Shown here one piece after another: positions 45,659 to 53,844 of a stretch of 64,000 nucleotides of DNA (positions are counted from its first letter, which is position 1; every line of letters starts with the position of its first letter). The position numbers were made by a program, and so were the translations under genes. The notes under the pieces are model-generated. The model had not been told where the DNA came from. It saw only the letters and a program-made list of their open reading frames with translations, and did no database searches. The stretch is from CAZJLP01 sp964546955 (GTDB lineage Bacteria; Verrucomicrobiota; Verrucomicrobiia; Opitutales; Opitutaceae): the NCBI GenBank assembly GCA_964546955.1, contig CAZJLP010000002.1, forward strand, positions 122,111 to 186,110. The letters are read 5' to 3'.

Positions 45659-48207
45659 TGGAAACCTCCAAGCACTCCATCGGCCATCGGCCTTCACTTT
45701 TTGCCGCAGCGATCGGGTTGCTGGCGGGCACCGCGATGGCGGCGGTTCCGGTCAACGCGCCAAAAATTTCGAGTCAGGACCTCGAGTTTTTCGAGACAAA
45801 GATTCGCCCCGTGCTGATCGACAAGTGTTATAAATGCCACAGCCGCGAGGCGGACAAAGTAAAAGGCGGCCTCCTGCTGGATACGCGGGACGGGTTGTTG
45901 CACGGAGGAAACACCGGGCCAGCCCTCGAGCCGGGAAAGCCGGCGGAAAGTCTGTTGATGAAAGCCATCAGCCACGCGGACGAGGATTTGAAGATGCCGC
46001 CGAAGGACGCGGACAAGCTGAACGACCAGCAAGTCGCCGATTTCAACGAATGGATTCGCCGTGGAGGACCCGACCCCCGCGTGAACGTAGCCAAAGGCAG
46101 CACGACGCCGTATGGAGGCGTGGGCAAACAGCATTGGGCGTTTCAGCCGGTGAAAAAACCCGCGGTGCCCACCGTGAAGGAGAAGTCGTGGCCCGCGAAT
46201 GCGGTCGATCAGTTTGTCCTGGCCAAGCTGGAAGCCAACGACATGGCGCCGAGTCCGGCGGCGGAGAAACGCACGCTCATCCGCCGCGTCACGTTCGATC
46301 TGATCGGCCTGCCCCCGACCGAAAAAGAAATTCAGGCTTTTCTCAACGACGACGCACCCGACGCGTTCAGCAAGGTTGTCGACCGGTTACTCGCTTCGCC
46401 GCACTACGGAGAACGTTGGGCGCGGTACTGGCTGGATGTAGCGCGCTACTCCGACACGAAGGGGGACGCGCCCCGGCGCAACGATGTTCGTTACCCTCAT
46501 GCGTGGACGTACCGCGATTACGTGATCGATGCGTTCAATCGCGACAAACCGTATAACGAGTTCATCCTCGAGCAGCTGGCTGCGGACCGGCTCGTGATCA
46601 ACGACGCCAAAGGCAAGTCGAAGGAGCAGCTGGCGATGCACGATCAAAGCCGTTCGGCCGCCCTTGGATTTCTCACCCTGGGCAACCAATTTGATGGAAA
46701 CAAGCACGACGTGATCAACGACCGCATTGACGTCACGACGAAGGCTTTCCTCGGTCTCACCGTGGCCTGCGCTCGCTGCCACGACCACAAGTTCGATCCG
46801 ATACCAACCAAGGACTACTATTCCCTGTACGGCGTATTCGCCAACACCTACGAGCCGAAGCTGAGCGATCTTCCCACCGTGCGGCCGGTCCCCAAAACAA
46901 CGGAGCTGCAGGAGTACATGACGAAGATCGTCGAACTCGAGGCACGAGAAGAGGAGTTGAAGCAAGAACGCGCCTCCCTGCGCAAGCTGCCCTTGGCCGA
47001 GCGCCGCGAGAAAGGTCGCGAGCTGCAGCGCAAGGAAGGACAAGTCCAAAGAGAACTTGGCGATTTGGAGGCCAACCACCCGGCGGCTCCTCCGCGGGCG
47101 AACGTCTTGATGGACGTCGGCCCCAAAGTCGCCAAAGACTATCCGGTGCTGATTCGCGGTGAGGCCCAGAACCGCGGAGAAGTGGTGCCCCGGCGTTTCC
47201 TCGAAGTGCTTTCGCCCGATCCGAAGAAACGCCCCGCATTCAAAAACGGCAGCGGCCGCTTGGAACTGGCGCAAGCGATCGCGAGCCCGGGCAATCCGCT
47301 CACGGCGCGTGTCTTGGTAAATCGCATCTGGCAGGAACATTTCGGCGCCGGCTTCGTGGCGACGCCGGACGATCTCGGCAACATGTCGTCACCGCCCACC
47401 CATCCCGAACTGCTCGATTATCTGGCGGCTACTTTCGTCGAGAACGGCTGGTCGGTGAAGAAGCTTCACCGGCAGATCGTCCTGAGCCGGACTTATCAGC
47501 AAAGCAGCGAGAATAACTCCCGCTTCGCCACGATGGACCCGCAGAACACGCTGCTTTGGCGGGCCAATTTGCGGCGGCTGGATTTCGAAGAACTTCACGA
47601 TGCGCTGATCGCGGTTTCCGGAGCCCTCGATCCGAAAATCGGCGGCCGTTCGGTGCCGATCGGCAGCGCGGAGTTCGCGTCGCGGCGCGCGGTGTACACC
47701 TATATCGATCGCCGAAACCCGGCTGAGCTCCTCACCCAGTTCGATTTCCCCAATCCGGATGTGCCGTCGGGCCGGCGGTACGAGACGATCGTTCCGCAAC
47801 AATCTCTCTTCTTGATGAACAGCCCGATGGTGATCGAGACTGCTCGGAAACTGGTGGAGCGACCCGAATTCGCCAAGCTCACCTCCGACGAGGCGCGCGT
47901 GAATGCGCTGTACCTAGCGGTGTACCAGCGTCCCGCTACCGCGGCAGAGCTGAAATTGTGCCTCAACTTCGTGCAGGCAACGCCCGCGAATGCGCCGATG
48001 CCTCGCTTGGCCGACGCTGCCGGGAAAAACGATCCCCGGGCGGCACGCCGCGCGGAGAAAGCGTCGCAGGCGCAATTGGCGAAAGCAGCGAGGACCGCCC
48101 AACCCGAACCGGCCGCCGCCGCTTTCAAGACGCGCGCCCCAATGGATGCGTGGACGAAATTGGCGCACGCGCTTTTCCAGACGAACGAAGCGATGTTCGT
48201 GAACTAG
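45658..48207 (+). CDS. planctomycete-type cytochrome c protein (DUF1549/DUF1553)
   Basis: This is an 849-residue exported protein. A signal segment covers about 13-29. A PSC1-type heme site CYKCH is at 57-61. DUF1549 follows (about 170-400, FDLIGLPPTEKEIQAFL, YGERWARYWLDVARYSDTKG) with a second CxxCH, CARCH, at 371-375. DUF1553 is at about 535-790 (NPLTARVLVNRIWQEHFG, LDYLAATFVENGWSVKKLHR). A coiled, charged insert lies between. The start overlaps the DUF1501 stop. The two probably act together in the periplasm. Confidence 0.93.
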   Translation: METSKHSIGHRPSLFAAAIGLLAGTAMAAVPVNAPKISSQDLEFFETKIRPVLIDKCYKCHSREADKVKGGLLLDTRDGLLHGGNTGPALEPGKPAESLLMKAISHADEDLKMPPKDADKLNDQQVADFNEWIRRGGPDPRVNVAKGSTTPYGGVGKQHWAFQPVKKPAVPTVKEKSWPANAVDQFVLAKLEANDMAPSPAAEKRTLIRRVTFDLIGLPPTEKEIQAFLNDDAPDAFSKVVDRLLASPHYGERWARYWLDVARYSDTKGDAPRRNDVRYPHAWTYRDYVIDAFNRDKPYNEFILEQLAADRLVINDAKGKSKEQLAMHDQSRSAALGFLTLGNQFDGNKHDVINDRIDVTTKAFLGLTVACARCHDHKFDPIPTKDYYSLYGVFANTYEPKLSDLPTVRPVPKTTELQEYMTKIVELEAREEELKQERASLRKLPLAERREKGRELQRKEGQVQRELGDLEANHPAAPPRANVLMDVGPKVAKDYPVLIRGEAQNRGEVVPRRFLEVLSPDPKKRPAFKNGSGRLELAQAIASPGNPLTARVLVNRIWQEHFGAGFVATPDDLGNMSSPPTHPELLDYLAATFVENGWSVKKLHRQIVLSRTYQQSSENNSRFATMDPQNTLLWRANLRRLDFEELHDALIAVSGALDPKIGGRSVPIGSAEFASRRAVYTYIDRRNPAELLTQFDFPNPDVPSGRRYETIVPQQSLFLMNSPMVIETARKLVERPEFAKLTSDEARVNALYLAVYQRPATAAELKLCLNFVQATPANAPMPRLADAAGKNDPRAARRAEKASQAQLAKAARTAQPEPAAAAFKTRAPMDAWTKLAHALFQTNEAMFVN

Positions 48208-48340
48208 ATCTCCAGCGCGCTGCAAACTGAGATGTGGCCGCGGCCGTCATGTGAGGCCCTTCAGAGTGCGAGTGCCTCTGGCCGAGCTGTCGGCCCAGCA
48301 AATGGCGCATGCGTTCGACCCGGCTGCGTAGTTTGATCAA

Positions 48341-48504
48341 GGAGCCTCTGAAAAACGGATCACCAGTAGGGGCGGGCCTCTGGACCGCCCGCCGAAGGGG
48401 AGACGCCACGTAAGATCATGCGTTCTGACGCCGTCCAGCACTGCACAGACGTTAGCCAGCTACGTTTTCCTGTACACGACGGCAAGTCCAGAGGCCTTGC
48501 CTAC
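48341..48504. repeat. dispersed TIR element T4
   Basis: The left flank ggagcctctgaaaaacggat matches T5 at 19 of 20 bases. The left end gtaggggcgggcctctggac (48366-48385) is inverted relative to the right end gtccagaggccttgcctac (48486-48504). The core cgttctgacgccgtcc is the reverse complement of the T1 core. The 360-base gap 48208-48567 is mostly this element. Confidence 0.8.
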
Positions 48505-48567
48505 CATTCGAACTTGGTTACATCGATATGCAATCTGCTCTGGCGCCACGGAGTGACTGGTCTCCCC

Positions 48568-49779
48568 TCACTCCTCCGAGGAGTGCTCGGCCATTTCCAG
48601 ATTTCGAAGGATCCGCCGTTTTTGCGAACCGCTCAACAGCGGACAGGTCTGCAGATAGCGAATCGCATCGGTGGGTTTTGAATACGCCCAGACCGAAAGG
48701 ACCTGCTCGATCGGCTCGGCCCGCAGATCGGGGTCGCTGATAAGGCCGGCCCACTTGAGGGCAATCGTCGGGTCGGTCCTTAAAAGAGTGCTCGCGATCA
48801 AGTTTGCAAACGTGCGATCCGCTTCCGAATCGCTCTCATGGTCCAACAGCCACTGGCTGGCCGTGTGCGAGTCGGTCTTCATCCAAATTTCGAGCGCGCG
48901 CATGCGGACTTCCTCGCGCCCGTCCGCGGGAGAGAGTTCATTGGCCCAATTAAGGGCGACTTCGGGCGCAACATGGGCCCAGGTCGCAGCCAACGTTCCC
49001 AATGCGATGTTGCGATCTTGCGAACCGGGAAGCGAACGCAGCCAGGCGGCTGCGGCGGCGTACTCCCGCCCCATCGTCTGCGCGCCGAGTTCAAAGGCGT
49101 GCGCGCCGATACGTGCGGGAGGCTGCTGGCGCGTCCATTGTTCGACCGCGGCTCGCGCCAAGTCGGAATGGCCTTGTTTTGCGAGGGCCGAGACGGCTGC
49201 TTCGGTCGTTTGCTCGAGCGCGTAGTCGGACATGCGGCGTTCGGGCGCGAGGGCCGTTTGCACCAAGCCGACGATTTTTTCCGGAGCAGCCGCGGCGGCT
49301 TCTTCCAGCAGAATTGCCTTCAACGGTTTTGCGTCGAGCAGGTCGAATTGCGACGATTCTGCCAGAGCCCAGTCCCATGCCGCCGTGAGATCGGCCCTGC
49401 CCCAGGTGCGCAAGAGCTGGGCTGCGAGCTCATATTTTTCCCGATCGTTTTTCGTGGCCGTGCGAGCCAGCTCCAGCGCCAGCGCGGGATCGGTTTCCAC
49501 CACGCCTTTCAGGTGCGTGGCGATGGCTTCGGAGGTGGTTAGCTCTGCAATCCGTTTTCGGCCGGCGGCGAGTTTCGGGTCCTGTGCCTCGTTTTCCGCG
49601 GTGGAATCCTCGGCGTTATTGACGCCGACGCCCGAGACGGTCGCCGCGGGCAACGGCGACAGTGGCAACAAGCAGACCGCAGCCGAAACGAGCGCAGTTC
49701 GCACGCGTGCCGACAGCGAACCCGAAAGACGGGCCCTCGGCTGGCTTCGCGGGGACGGAATGAACGACGGCAACGGCAT
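48568..49779 (-). CDS. exported alpha-helical repeat protein, unknown
   Basis: This is a 403-residue protein with a signal peptide at about 20-48 (VRTALVSAAVCLLPLSPLPAA). The rest is an alpha solenoid of repeats of about 30-35 residues with DP.LAL.W or similar (DPALALELARTA, PEVALNWANEL, DPTIALKWAGL, KPTDAIRYLQT). Such proteins are frequent in Verrucomicrobiota; the function is unknown. The ATG at 49779 was chosen over a start at 49851. Confidence 0.72.
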   Translation of the reverse strand: MPLPSFIPSPRSQPRARLSGSLSARVRTALVSAAVCLLPLSPLPAATVSGVGVNNAEDSTAENEAQDPKLAAGRKRIAELTTSEAIATHLKGVVETDPALALELARTATKNDREKYELAAQLLRTWGRADLTAAWDWALAESSQFDLLDAKPLKAILLEEAAAAAPEKIVGLVQTALAPERRMSDYALEQTTEAAVSALAKQGHSDLARAAVEQWTRQQPPARIGAHAFELGAQTMGREYAAAAAWLRSLPGSQDRNIALGTLAATWAHVAPEVALNWANELSPADGREEVRMRALEIWMKTDSHTASQWLLDHESDSEADRTFANLIASTLLRTDPTIALKWAGLISDPDLRAEPIEQVLSVWAYSKPTDAIRYLQTCPLLSGSQKRRILRNLEMAEHSSEE

Positions 49780-49923
49780 GGAAACGCGGACGATAGGAGA
49801 AGCTATCCGCGGTGCGCACCGGGCTGCAGATCCGCTCAGCAGACAACGCAAACTATTCTGTTACAGCAACCGCCGAAGGGAATACCGGTTCAGTTGATAT
49901 CGTTGAATGGATTGGGTAGCTGG

Positions 49924-50784
49924 CTACCAAATATAGTGATCGATGCCGTGGGTCAGTGCGCCGCCGAGGGCGCCAGCGGCCAAAACGATCAGCGATCCCA
50001 GGATCAGAAAAAGCCGCAGGGCCGAAGGGTAGCGTTTCAGACAGATCCAGGCCACGATGGGGAGGATGCCCGCGGCGACTCCGAGCCAGCGGTGCCACGC
50101 CAGCAACTGGGCGGATTTGGAACTGAAACTTGCAAAATCCGCGTTGAACCACCCGAAAAGCGCGGCAACAGGTGCGGTTAAGGCGCTGATGCGCAAGCAG
50201 AAGATAGCAGCCGGGAGGGAGCCGGCCAGATGTGCGGCGGCGGCGGCGAGAAAGAGTGCGATCGGAAAATGGACGACAGCGGGATGAAACTGGCCTAACC
50301 AACGGACGGTGCGCTTGACGGGACTGGGGCTTATCTTTTTTTCCGCACTGCCGGCCGGTGGCGGGGGAGGCGAGGTCGCGGGAGTGACCAAGTTGCTTCC
50401 GACGCCTGCCGCGGAAGCGGGGGCACCTAGAGCGATCCACAGACGGACCAAGTCCTTCTGCGCCGCTGTCAGATTGCCGGCCTTGGATTCGTCGCCGGGC
50501 ATTTCATTGTCTCGGATCATGATGAACAGGTCCGATTTGTCCGGATCGCCGCGGACAACGTACTCCGGATTCGAAGCTACGCGCTCGAGATCGAGCACGT
50601 AGCCGAACTTGCCTTTGGGTTTCGCCAAGTCGGCCCCGTGGCACTCGGTGCACGTTGCCTTGAACAACTCATGCACGTCTTGCGCGACGGCCCGGCCCAG
50701 GACGAGGTCCGCAGCCGGCGTCTGAGCTTCCACGGCCAGCGCGGCGGCGAGGAGGGCCGCCAAGAAGAACAGTCGCGCTCTCAC
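49924..50784 (-). CDS. cytochrome c domain plus DUF2231-like membrane domain
   Basis: This is a 286-residue protein with signal peptide at 1-20, then a planctomycete-type heme site CTECH (45-49) and MPGDES as the probable Met ligand region. A Pro/Ala linker leads to about four membrane helices (FHPAVVHFPIALFLAAAAAHLAG, and so on) typical of DUF2231. The start is GTG, 8 bases after the stop of the b562-like gene, so they form an operon. It is probably a membrane-bound electron carrier. Confidence 0.83.
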   Translation of the reverse strand: MRARLFFLAALLAAALAVEAQTPAADLVLGRAVAQDVHELFKATCTECHGADLAKPKGKFGYVLDLERVASNPEYVVRGDPDKSDLFIMIRDNEMPGDESKAGNLTAAQKDLVRLWIALGAPASAAGVGSNLVTPATSPPPPPAGSAEKKISPSPVKRTVRWLGQFHPAVVHFPIALFLAAAAAHLAGSLPAAIFCLRISALTAPVAALFGWFNADFASFSSKSAQLLAWHRWLGVAAGILPIVAWICLKRYPSALRLFLILGSLIVLAAGALGGALTHGIDHYIW

Positions 50785-50792
50785 GGGCGACG

Positions 50793-51224
50793 TTACTCCT
50801 TCTTGTCGGGCTTCTTGAAGTCTTTGTGGCCGCTCTTCTTGAGATCGTTGATCTTTTTATAGATTTCTTTCGCCGCCGCGTTGTCGTTCGCCTTCAGAGC
50901 CGTTTCCATTTTTCCCAGTTCCGCGATCATCAGATCCATCTGTTTTTGGTAATCCGCGACGAACGTCGTCGGATCGGCTTTTTCCTTCGCCAAGGCGGGA
51001 GTTTCTTTTTTGGCCAGTTCAGCCTGCTCCTTTGCGGTCGCGACCTCTTTCAGGGTATCGGCATTTTTGGCCGGGTCCGAGAGGTGCTTGTTCGCCCGGC
51101 GCATGGCGCCGTTCAGTTTTTCCATGATGCCGTCCAGCTTGGTCTCTTCGGCGAAGGCCGAGATGGGCAACAGGCAGGCGACAATGAATGCGAGGGAGCG
51201 GAGGAGGTATTTCTGTGGGAACAT
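50793..51224 (-). CDS. cytochrome b562-like protein
   Basis: This is a 143-residue periplasmic four-helix-bundle protein. A signal peptide ends near residue 25 (ISAFA). The segment KLDGIMEKLNGAMRRAN holds M34, and the last helix KINDLKKSGHKDF holds H133. These two positions fit the axial Met and His of cytochrome b562. The length is a little greater than usual. It is the first gene of an operon with the cytochrome c/DUF2231 gene. Confidence 0.7.
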   Translation of the reverse strand: MFPQKYLLRSLAFIVACLLPISAFAEETKLDGIMEKLNGAMRRANKHLSDPAKNADTLKEVATAKEQAELAKKETPALAKEKADPTTFVADYQKQMDLMIAELGKMETALKANDNAAAKEIYKKINDLKKSGHKDFKKPDKKE

Positions 51225-51316
51225 AAGGGTTTAGGGGAGACGCAAAAACGGCTCGAAGGTTGCACGATAGTGCCAAGATCGCGCTTCGATCACGCCTAAA
51301 ACGTGTAACAGGCCTG

Positions 51317-51829
51317 TTACTTACGACGGCCGAACCCCCATGAAAACGAGGCTTTGAAACCCTCGCCGCCTCCCACTCGGACTCCGTGGTACATCACCTC
51401 CGCCATCTGGGTGGAATTGAGCAGACGCGCGACGTGAATCATCAATTCCGCGTCGGCCGCCAGCCGCTCCACATCCTCGCCAGGAAAGCCGGCCCAGTAC
51501 TTCAGGTCGTGAAGAAAGCAGGCAGCGTAGATGCTCACGCCCTCGCTCTCGTTCATCCAACTCGTGCACCCGTCGCTGCTAAACGGTTTGGCGGGCGGGT
51601 CCTTCCGAATCTTTTCCCAAAGAGCGGGCAGCTGATAATGGCGGCAGATCCGTTCGATCTCGGGTAGGGAGACAACTTGGCCGGCCTTGGGGAGTTCGAT
51701 TTCAGGGATGACGTTAGCCCCGGAGGCCTTTGCGTTTCCCCGGTTAGAAGGAGCAGGTCGCGTGAAGGCAATCAGCGCAGCTACCGCGAGCACGATGACG
51801 GAAACGATAAAAAGCCGGCGGAGGAACAT
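51317..51829 (-). CDS. exported protein with phospholipase A2-like motif
   Basis: This is a 170-residue protein with an N-terminal hydrophobic anchor or signal (LFIVSVIVLAVAALIAF). The segment DGCTSWMNESEG...AACFLHDLKYWAG resembles the CxxxHD metal/catalytic motif of prokaryotic phospholipase A2 folds. Later Asp residues (ERLAADAELM) also fit. This is a pattern-level resemblance only. The ATG at 51829 is preferred to a TTG at 51865. Confidence 0.6.
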   Translation of the reverse strand: MFLRRLFIVSVIVLAVAALIAFTRPAPSNRGNAKASGANVIPEIELPKAGQVVSLPEIERICRHYQLPALWEKIRKDPPAKPFSSDGCTSWMNESEGVSIYAACFLHDLKYWAGFPGEDVERLAADAELMIHVARLLNSTQMAEVMYHGVRVGGGEGFKASFSWGFGRRK

Positions 51830-51888
51830 GGCCGGAGAGAATGGCGGGCGAGTCTCCGCGGGCAATCGTGGAGCTTCGGACGAGGCCC

Positions 51889-51972
51889 TGTCATCTAAGA
51901 GCGAAGCGAAGAATCCCGTTGGATTCGGCCGACGACGGTTAGCTGGATCCTTCGCTTCGCTCTAGGATGACC
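51889..51972. repeat. palindromic repeat G2
   Basis: An imperfect inverted repeat: left tgtcatctaagagcgaagcg (51889) and right complement ending at 51972. It has the same family sequence as G1 (7877-7960) but is less perfect, with a spacer of about 28 bases. Confidence 0.75.
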
Positions 51973-52022
51973 AGGCAATGTGCTGTCTCGCCGCGTGCCG
52001 CGATGCCGCGCGGCACAATGCA

Positions 52023-53549
52023 CTACCACACTTTCTCCGCCAGCAACGCGAACAAGTCTGCTTCGTTGATGCGGGTTTGCTGCATCGTGTCGCGGTCTCG
52101 GAGGGTGAAGGTGCCGTCTTTTTCGATGGTTTCGAAGTCGACCGTGACGCACCACGGGGTTCCGATCTCGTCTTGGCGGCGATAGCGGCGGCCGATATTG
52201 CCGGACTCGTCGTAAAAGACCGCGTAGTTGCGTTTCAACTTCCGGTACAATTCCTGGGCGCGCTGAGTCAGCGCTTCCTTGTTTTTCAACAACGGCAAGA
52301 CAGCGACCTTGACCGGCGCGATACGCGGATTGAAACGGAGCACCACGCGTTTCTCCATCTTCCCTTTTTCGTCGGGCGCCTCGTCTTCGCCATAGGCGGA
52401 GCAGAGGGCAGCCAGGAAGATGCGATCCACGCCGACCGCGGGCTCGATCACGTGGGGCACGAATTTCTTCTTGGTTCCTTCGTCGAAAATCTCCTGCGGT
52501 TTTCCCGAGGCGGTCGCGTGTTGCGTGAGGTCGTAGTTCCCGCGGGCGGCGATGCCCCAAAGCTCCTGCACGCCGAACGGGTACTTGAACATGATGTCCA
52601 CCGTTCCCTTTGAGTAGAAAGCGAGCTTCTCCTTGGGATGCGCGTACAACGAAAGATGGGAGTCTGGCAGACCGATCGAGATCAGCCAGTTCTTGCACCA
52701 GTCGATCCACTCTTGGTGGCACTTGGCCCAGTCCGCGTCCTCATGAATAAAGTATTCCATTTCCATCTGCTCGAACTCGCGCGAACGGAAAATATAATTG
52801 CGCGGCGTGATTTCATTGCGGAAGGACTTGCCGATCTGAGCGATGCCGAAAGGCAGTTTTACCCGGCCGGTGTCGACCACGTTCTTGAAATCGACGAACA
52901 TGCCCTGGGCGGTTTCCGGGCGCAGGTACGAGACCGATGACGCGTCGCGGAGGGCTCCCACGTAGGTCTCGAACATCATGTTGAAGGCGCGGGGCGGAGT
53001 CAGGCTTCCGGCTTCGCCCGTCGCGGGGGAAGGGATGAGCGCGATTTCCTCCGGCTTGGCTTCCGTCATGTCTCGGGGCTGAACGAGCTCGAGCTTCCCC
53101 TGTAGGGCTTTCTTGCGTTTGAAGTTCTCCGCAGCGCCCTGGAGGTCTGCTGCCGTTTTCTCGCTTTCCAGAGCTGAGACGTAACCGGCGATCTTTCCAT
53201 CGACCACCACCGGCGCGAAGAAAAGTTGGTCGGCCCGGTAGCGTTGTTTCGACACTTTGCAGTCCACCAGGGGATCGGTGAAGCCGGCCACGTGCCCGGA
53301 GGCCTCCCAGACCTTGGGGTGCATGATGATCGACGTCTCGATGCCGACCACATCGTCGCGCCGCCGCACCATGTCGTTCCACCAGCAGTCGCGGATGTTT
53401 TTCTTAAGCTCCACTCCGAGGGGTCCGTAATCGAAAAAGCCGTTGAGGCCGCCGTAGATCTCGGAGGACTGGAAGACAAAGCCGCGACGCTTTGCGAGTG
53501 AGACGATGGCTTCCATCAGGTTGTCGGGCTGAGCGGCGGGCGTAGACAT
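52023..53549 (-). CDS. glyQS: glycyl-tRNA synthetase (dimeric type)
   Basis: This is a 508-residue class II synthetase of the alpha2 type, which charges tRNA-Gly. The N-terminus SLAKRRGFVFQSSEIYGGLNGFFDYGPLG, motif 2 (GKSFRNEITPRNYIFRSREFEQMEMEYF) and the late segment EPAVGVDRIFLAAL are canonical. The anticodon-binding domain is at the C-terminus. The length is close to that of bacterial dimeric GlyRS. The 295-base gap upstream (53550-53844) shows no gene and no clear regulatory element. Confidence 0.96.
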   Translation of the reverse strand: MSTPAAQPDNLMEAIVSLAKRRGFVFQSSEIYGGLNGFFDYGPLGVELKKNIRDCWWNDMVRRRDDVVGIETSIIMHPKVWEASGHVAGFTDPLVDCKVSKQRYRADQLFFAPVVVDGKIAGYVSALESEKTAADLQGAAENFKRKKALQGKLELVQPRDMTEAKPEEIALIPSPATGEAGSLTPPRAFNMMFETYVGALRDASSVSYLRPETAQGMFVDFKNVVDTGRVKLPFGIAQIGKSFRNEITPRNYIFRSREFEQMEMEYFIHEDADWAKCHQEWIDWCKNWLISIGLPDSHLSLYAHPKEKLAFYSKGTVDIMFKYPFGVQELWGIAARGNYDLTQHATASGKPQEIFDEGTKKKFVPHVIEPAVGVDRIFLAALCSAYGEDEAPDEKGKMEKRVVLRFNPRIAPVKVAVLPLLKNKEALTQRAQELYRKLKRNYAVFYDESGNIGRRYRRQDEIGTPWCVTVDFETIEKDGTFTLRDRDTMQQTRINEADLFALLAEKVW

Positions 53550-53844
53550 AAGGTGGGAGCATTAAGGGAGGAGAAAGGGGAGGGTCAATGGCGCGATTTT
53601 GACGGGTCGCGCTAGCACTTTTGTTAAAAACATCGCCGCTTCGGCCATTTTTCCCGCGCGAATGACCCCCTATCATCGGGCGCTCGTTACTGACTACGCG
53701 GGTGAATCCGGAGAGGGAGGTTCGCGCTTTTTTCTCCGGCTGCGCCCGCTGCTCGAGCTCGTTCTTTCGTTTCAAATTCGGCTGCCTCGCGAGGAATACC
53801 CCCCCTGATTCCGCTGCCTCGACACCCCGAGGCGTTCCCCGCAT

